From: Staphylococcus sp. ACRSN
Lineage (GTDB): Bacteria > Bacillota > Bacilli > Staphylococcales > Staphylococcaceae
Length of the DNA stretch: 64,000 nt
Direction of reading: 5' to 3'
NCBI RefSeq assembly: GCF_022346615.1
Contig: NZ_JAKRNS010000001.1
Coordinates: forward strand, 62,001 to 126,000
Below the pieces are notes generated by a model, which was given only the letters and a program-made list of their open reading frames with translations, had not been told where the DNA came from and made no database searches. Both the position numbers and the translations under genes were made by a program. Shown here in pieces: positions 59,940 to 64,000 of the stretch (the stretch's first letter is position 1; every line of letters begins with the position of its first letter).

Positions 59940-60656
59940 TTAATTTAAATAAGGTGTTAAATAATGCAAATTATCTTGCTTAAATTTATATTGATATACT
60001 GGGCGACCAATTCCATATGTTAGCGACTCTTCTAACACATTAATATCGGCAAGAAATTTGAGGTATTTTCGAACAGATACCCTTGAAATGTCAGCAATTT
60101 CAGCTATCTCATCAGTTGAAAATATTTGTTTTCCAGAATGATTCACTTTTTCGATAATAGTTTGAAGCGTACCTTTCGTTAACCCCTTAGGTAAGGCAAC
60201 GGTGCCATCAGGCTCTGTTTGTGTCTTATTGAACAATCTATTATCTAATGTTGATTGATCTAAGCTTTGATTTTCACTGAAAAATTGATGCTTGTGTTTA
60301 TACTGCAACAGTGACTGTTTAAAGCGTTCAAATTCAAATGGTTTGATCAGATAATCAATAGCACCATAACGCATTGCCGTTTGAATTTTATCAACATCAG
60401 AAGCGGCAGTAATTAAAATGGCGTCTATCTTATAGTGATGTTTTCTTATATAAGTTAATAGCGTTAAACCATTTTCATCTGGCATATAGACGTCTAGTAA
60501 TGCTAAGTCAACAGGCTGTGTTTCGATGATAGAAATAGCGTCCTTTACATTATGTGTAATATCGACTAAGTCAAAGCCTTCAACTTTTTCTATAAATTGT
60601 TTGTTTAGTTGCGCTACCATTGGATCATCTTCCACTATAAGCACTCGTATCATCAT
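59940..60656 (-). CDS. maeR: MaeR/CitT-type response regulator
   Basis: Cytosolic regulator of the DcuR/CitB type, 238 residues. Receiver with IVEDDPM, phosphorylated Asp55 in LLDVYMPDENG and LIKPFEFERF; C-terminal helix-turn-helix FSTDEIAEIADISRVSVRKYLKFL (about 179-202). It overlaps the sensor gene by 4 bases (ATGA). Controls the transporter and malic enzyme downstream, by analogy with L. casei. Confidence 0.9.
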   Translation of the reverse strand: MMIRVLIVEDDPMVAQLNKQFIEKVEGFDLVDITHNVKDAISIIETQPVDLALLDVYMPDENGLTLLTYIRKHHYKIDAILITAASDVDKIQTAMRYGAIDYLIKPFEFERFKQSLLQYKHKHQFFSENQSLDQSTLDNRLFNKTQTEPDGTVALPKGLTKGTLQTIIEKVNHSGKQIFSTDEIAEIADISRVSVRKYLKFLADINVLEESLTYGIGRPVYQYKFKQDNLHYLTPYLN

Positions 60657-62269
60657 TGATTCCTCTTTTCTTCATATGGCACCACTACTGTAAAGTGTGT
60701 ATTTCCTTCATTATTAGGCTGGAGGGTGATTTGGCCTTCTAGATTATCGACACTTTGTTTAACCAGGTATAATCCATAGCCTCTATGATCCCCTTTAGTA
60801 GAATAGCCTTTCTTGAAAATATCTTTCTCTGATGATTCAGATAAGCCATGACCTGAATCTATGACATCTATAGTTAAGCTATCGTTGTCATACTGTAAAT
60901 AGACTTCGATTGATTTATGTTTTAGTTCAGTAACAGATAGTGCCTCTAGACTGTTGTCGATAAGATTTCCGATAATTGTAATCGTATCATGTGTTAAGTA
61001 TGAATGTTTTGGTTCCGGAATAACGGTCTGATTGATGATTGCAAGTTCAATATTATGTTCTCTAGCTAAGCTTAATTTCCCGATTAAAAAGCCTGCCAAT
61101 GCCGCATCTTTAATATTGACTGCGATATTCTCATTTTCTTGGGTGCCATGTTCGACAATTTCATAAATATATTGCTTTAAATCATTATAATTTTCCATTT
61201 GAATCATGCCTAAGATGACATGTAGACGATTACTAAATTCGTGTGACTGTGCTCGTAACGTTTCTGCATAAGTCTTTACACCAACTAATTGCTCAGAGAG
61301 TTGACTGATTTCTGTCTTATCTCTGAATGTTGAAATCGCCCCGACAATTTCATTATTTACATAGAGCGGCACACGATTGACTAATATCTTAATACCATTA
61401 ATATTCTGTTCTTCATCGACTTCAGGTCGACCATTTTCCAATACTTTTGGTAATTGCGTTGACTGCATATAGTCATTAATTTTGACACCAATCGCCTTGT
61501 CTGGAAGACCAGCCTTCCGGAATATTTCTTTCGCTGAACGGTTCACTAAATTGATATTACCTTCATGGTCAACTGCTACAATACCTTCATGTACAGACTG
61601 TAACATAGTATTGCGTTCTTCTAGCAATTTAGCTATTGCAGAAGGTTCTAATCCGAGCAATGTTTTTTTGATATACCGAGATACCATAAAGGCACCGATG
61701 ATACCAACGAATATACCTAAAATTGTTCCGATTAAAATTTTCTTATTACCATCGGCAAATGCTTCGTTAACATGTTTCATAGGTACACCAACTGCTACGA
61801 CACCGATTTGTTTATCGTTACTGTCATAAATAGGTGTAAACGAACGTAATGATTTGCCGAGTGTTCCCTCTGAAATAGAGGAAGTACTATGCCCTTGTAA
61901 TGCTTTTGTTTCGTCCCCTCCTTGGAACCGCTTACCTATAAGGTCAGGGTTAGGGTGAGATTTCCGGATACCTTCCATGTCCATGACTACGATAAATTGT
62001 ACGCCTGTAGCTGTTTGAATTTCAGAAGTATATTTTTGAATAGCTTGTTCATCTTTTTTGTTGTTTAAGCCTGACTTGACGATATCTGATTGCGCAATCG
62101 TACGTGAAATGACGTCTGACTTTTCTTCAGCTGTTTTATGCACGGCATGCCGCACCGTATTACTAATCAGAAGGCTGGTGATTAATAGTGAAAATATTAC
62201 TACTAAACAGACATATATAATGATTATTGTGCTAAGTTTGAGTTGTCGTTTTTGCAAAATACTGCCCAT
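60653..62269 (-). CDS. maeK: MaeK/CitA-type sensor histidine kinase
   Basis: Membrane sensor of the CitA/DcuS/MalK type, 538 residues. Membrane segments 13-35 and about 177-198 frame an extracytoplasmic PAS with the carboxylate motif SHPNPDLIGKRF (about 104-115); cytoplasmic PAS (215-320); SpoB-type phosphoacceptor His343 in SHEFSNRLHVILGMI; ATPase with NLIDNSLEA, DSGHGL and GYGLYLV. It would sense external malate or citrate. First gene of the cluster. Confidence 0.92.
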   Translation of the reverse strand: MGSILQKRQLKLSTIIIIYVCLVVIFSLLITSLLISNTVRHAVHKTAEEKSDVISRTIAQSDIVKSGLNNKKDEQAIQKYTSEIQTATGVQFIVVMDMEGIRKSHPNPDLIGKRFQGGDETKALQGHSTSSISEGTLGKSLRSFTPIYDSNDKQIGVVAVGVPMKHVNEAFADGNKKILIGTILGIFVGIIGAFMVSRYIKKTLLGLEPSAIAKLLEERNTMLQSVHEGIVAVDHEGNINLVNRSAKEIFRKAGLPDKAIGVKINDYMQSTQLPKVLENGRPEVDEEQNINGIKILVNRVPLYVNNEIVGAISTFRDKTEISQLSEQLVGVKTYAETLRAQSHEFSNRLHVILGMIQMENYNDLKQYIYEIVEHGTQENENIAVNIKDAALAGFLIGKLSLAREHNIELAIINQTVIPEPKHSYLTHDTITIIGNLIDNSLEALSVTELKHKSIEVYLQYDNDSLTIDVIDSGHGLSESSEKDIFKKGYSTKGDHRGYGLYLVKQSVDNLEGQITLQPNNEGNTHFTVVVPYEEKRNQ

Positions 62270-62642
62270 CCTAACTTTGTTTAAGCAACTAATGTAATAG
62301 ATTTTCTTCTTAATAATGGTTAATTTTAATTTTGGTTTACACCATAAATAGTTGCTAAATTATGTACTTATTTCTCCTAAATAAGAATATCTTAAAATTA
62401 TAATTTTACAACCTTTAATTAGAAAATTTAGTTAATTTAGTTTTTAAATACATAAAGCAATTTAGATTTAATATATTGAAAGTAAGTTTTCACTGATGGT
62501 TAGCTTTTTATTATCAAAGTACAATCGGTTAAACTAGAAGTAAATATTGTGAAATTATAGCGATAAAGAGTGACGCTATTCTATGTGATAGAAATGTCTT
62601 TTACAAGCGTTGAATAGAATCTGTCAAAGATTGAGGAGATAA
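62270..62642. other. divergent spacer between maeK and merR
   Basis: AT-rich DNA of 373 bases. TTATTAAG (minus strand, near 62310) resembles a MaeR box with one change. GAGGAG at the right end is the merR ribosome site. I see no gene and no convincing operator for merR itself. Confidence 0.4.
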
Positions 62643-63461
62643 ATGATGAGTGTATCAGAAACAATTTTTACAACAGGAGAATTTGCGACATTATGTAATG
62701 TTAAAAAGCAAACCTTGTTCCATTATGATGAAGTCGGAATTTTGAAACCTGAGTATAGAAATGATAAAGGATATCGTTATTATTCTTTAAAGCAACTTGA
62801 AACATTTAGTGTTATTGAAATTTTGAAAGATTTACAATTATCACTTACTGAAATCAAAACATTTTTAGATGCAAGATCCATTACTGAAACAATTAAGTTA
62901 TTAGAGTTTAAAGAACATGAAATTGATCGGCAGATTAAAGCAATGGAACAACTTAAATTATCAATACAAAACCGTAGACAGAATCTAAAGGAATCCAATG
63001 ATGCGGACTTTGAAAATATTGAAATCGTTACATTACCGAAAAGTTATTACTTATTTAGCGAAAGTATTGCAGGTAAGTCATTAAAGGCTGGTTCACATAC
63101 ATTAATGCGGTTTATCCGAGATAACCAGTTAGACTTCGGTCACCCTATCGGCGCACTGCTCGCTAAAGAACATATCATGAAAGATGATTACGATGGCTAT
63201 CAATATTTCTATATTAAGATAGATTATGACATTGCCAAGGCACATCATATACGACCAGGGGGGCAATTTGTTGTTGCTTACCACGAAGGTCACGATGATA
63301 CAATTTATAAAACGCATCAAAGAATTAAACAGTTTTTAAAGGCGGATCACTATCATATGATTGGTGACAGTTACGAAGAATATGTTGTAGATGAGATAAG
63401 TACAGACGGTCCAGATAAATATGTCACAAAAGTATGTATTCCGGTAAAACAGAATAATTAA
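62643..63461 (+). CDS. MerR-family regulator with GyrI-like effector domain
   Basis: Regulator of 272 residues. N-terminal winged helix TGEFATLCNVKKQTLFHYDEVGILKP (about 11-36) and RYYSLKQLETFSVIEILKDL; a dimerisation helix rich in E, K and Q (about 85-120); a C-terminal GyrI-like drug-binding domain (about 125-270). The architecture is like BmrR, so it probably binds drugs. Two ATG codons follow GAGGAG at 4 and 7 bases. The adjacent efflux gene has a MerR-type promoter. Confidence 0.88.
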   Translation: MMSVSETIFTTGEFATLCNVKKQTLFHYDEVGILKPEYRNDKGYRYYSLKQLETFSVIEILKDLQLSLTEIKTFLDARSITETIKLLEFKEHEIDRQIKAMEQLKLSIQNRRQNLKESNDADFENIEIVTLPKSYYLFSESIAGKSLKAGSHTLMRFIRDNQLDFGHPIGALLAKEHIMKDDYDGYQYFYIKIDYDIAKAHHIRPGGQFVVAYHEGHDDTIYKTHQRIKQFLKADHYHMIGDSYEEYVVDEISTDGPDKYVTKVCIPVKQNN

Positions 63462-63514
63462 TTTAAGACAGCTTAATTGTTAATGGTAATTTTAAAAAAA
63501 GTAAATCTCACTTA

Positions 63515-63545
63515 TTGACTATACGGTTACCATATAGTTTATATT
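63515..63545 (+). promoter_or_regulatory. MerR-type promoter with 19-bp spacer and dyad
   Basis: TTGACT (63515-63520), 19-base spacer, TATATT (63540-63545). A 21-bp dyad (63518-63538) with arms ACTATA and TATAGT around GGTTACC fills the spacer. The long spacer and central dyad are the MerR-family hallmark: the regulator untwists the promoter when bound by its inducer. Confidence 0.75.
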
Positions 63546-63574
63546 TTTTATTGTAGAGAAAGTAGGTGAGCACA

Positions 63575-64000
63575 ATGACACTTAAAAAAATGGCAATATT
63601 AGCCTTAGTATCCAGTGCATTATTCTTAATCGTCATAGATATGACCGTATTATATACAGCATTACCGATATTAACGCATGATTTACATGCTTCAGCAACA
63701 GAAAAATTATGGATTGTAAATGCATACGCGCTCGTTGTAGCAGGTTTATTACCAGGTTTAGGTACATTAGGTGACTTTGTAGGTCATAAGCGTATGTTTT
63801 TAACAGGTTTAACGATATTTGGGGGCGCGTCATTGTTAGCTGCAAGCGCAGCATCACCCGAGATGTTAATCGTCGCCAGAGTAGTATTAGCGATTGGTGC
63901 AGCAGCAATGATGCCACCTACGCTTTCAATTATTAAACGTACATTTGTAGATGAACAAGAGCGCGCATTTGCATTAGGCGTATGGTCTGCAATTACAGCA
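63575..64000 (+). CDS. DHA2-type MFS drug efflux transporter, 3' end outside window
   Basis: N-terminal 142 residues of a multidrug exporter of the QacA/Smva type. First segments AILALVSSALFLIVIDMTVL with the DHA2 motif D1 (DMTVLYTALP), LWIVNAYALVVAGLLPGLG, and motif A GDFVGHKRMF, then motif C region ARVVLAIGAAAMMPPTLSII. AGGTGAG lies 4 bases before ATG. Expected to be induced by the MerR regulator upstream. The C-terminal part is cut by the window edge. Confidence 0.85.
   Translation, partial: MTLKKMAILALVSSALFLIVIDMTVLYTALPILTHDLHASATEKLWIVNAYALVVAGLLPGLGTLGDFVGHKRMFLTGLTIFGGASLLAASAASPEMLIVARVVLAIGAAAMMPPTLSIIKRTFVDEQERAFALGVWSAITA

Noticed and set aside
63633..63917. 94-codon minus-strand frame over the efflux gene
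   Set aside because: Low-complexity Leu-rich shadow of a DHA2 transporter.

Overview
The window is a replication-origin region of a low-GC Firmicute, almost certainly a Staphylococcus. The order walH-walK-walR, tRNAs, purA, dnaB, rplI, gdpP, yybS, metX, azlDC, serS, hutH, nnrD, gyrA, gyrB, recF, yaaA, dnaN, dnaA, oriC, rpmH, rnpA, mnmE, mnmG, rsmG, noc is the staphylococcal origin layout. The proteins read like close relatives of the S. aureus ones, but species-variable parts (the DnaA linker, the tannase, the mae cluster) suggest a coagulase-negative species that I cannot name from sequence alone.

Left arm (1-29000). Nearly all genes are on the minus strand, pointing away from the origin. 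Two genes break this: a macrolide-type glycosyltransferase inserted between the tRNA pair and purA, and nnrD. Readable cis elements include a SAM-I riboswitch before metX, a serine T-box before serS, a likely PurR box before purA, a catabolite (cre) site before hutH and a parS site inside walK.

Origin (27430-29770). DnaA boxes flank dnaA on both sides. The dnaA-dnaN spacer carries two DnaA boxes, a run of DnaA-trios and an AT-rich stretch, the classic Firmicute unwinding unit. dnaA has a consensus promoter with a DnaA box at its start point.

Right core (29770-35500). rpmH, rnpA, mnmE, mnmG, rsmG and noc are on the plus strand. A 13/14 match to the Noc-binding site lies about 700 bp after noc.

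Right accessory arm (35500-64000). This part is a mosaic: an IS1182-family transposase remnant between parts of a composite hairpin repeat (a second copy lies at 42.3-42.55 kb); a CstA-type transporter; a LysR regulator next to a secreted tannase-like lipoprotein; a Ktr potassium channel subunit; a secreted lipase; an ArsR regulator with a DUF606 transporter pair and a short-chain dehydrogenase; a glutamate-type symporter; a second DUF606 pair; an AraC regulator translationally coupled to a siderophore-binding lipoprotein; CynX-type MFS, PhzF, HXXEE and GNAT genes; a complete malate locus (sensor, regulator, transporter, malic enzyme); and a MerR regulator with a truncated DHA2 efflux pump.

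The most interesting regulatory signals are a perfect 16-bp palindrome filling the spacer of the arsR promoter, with a related site before the adjacent transporter pair; a dyad in a 19-bp promoter spacer before the MerR-linked efflux gene; and the hairpin repeat family.
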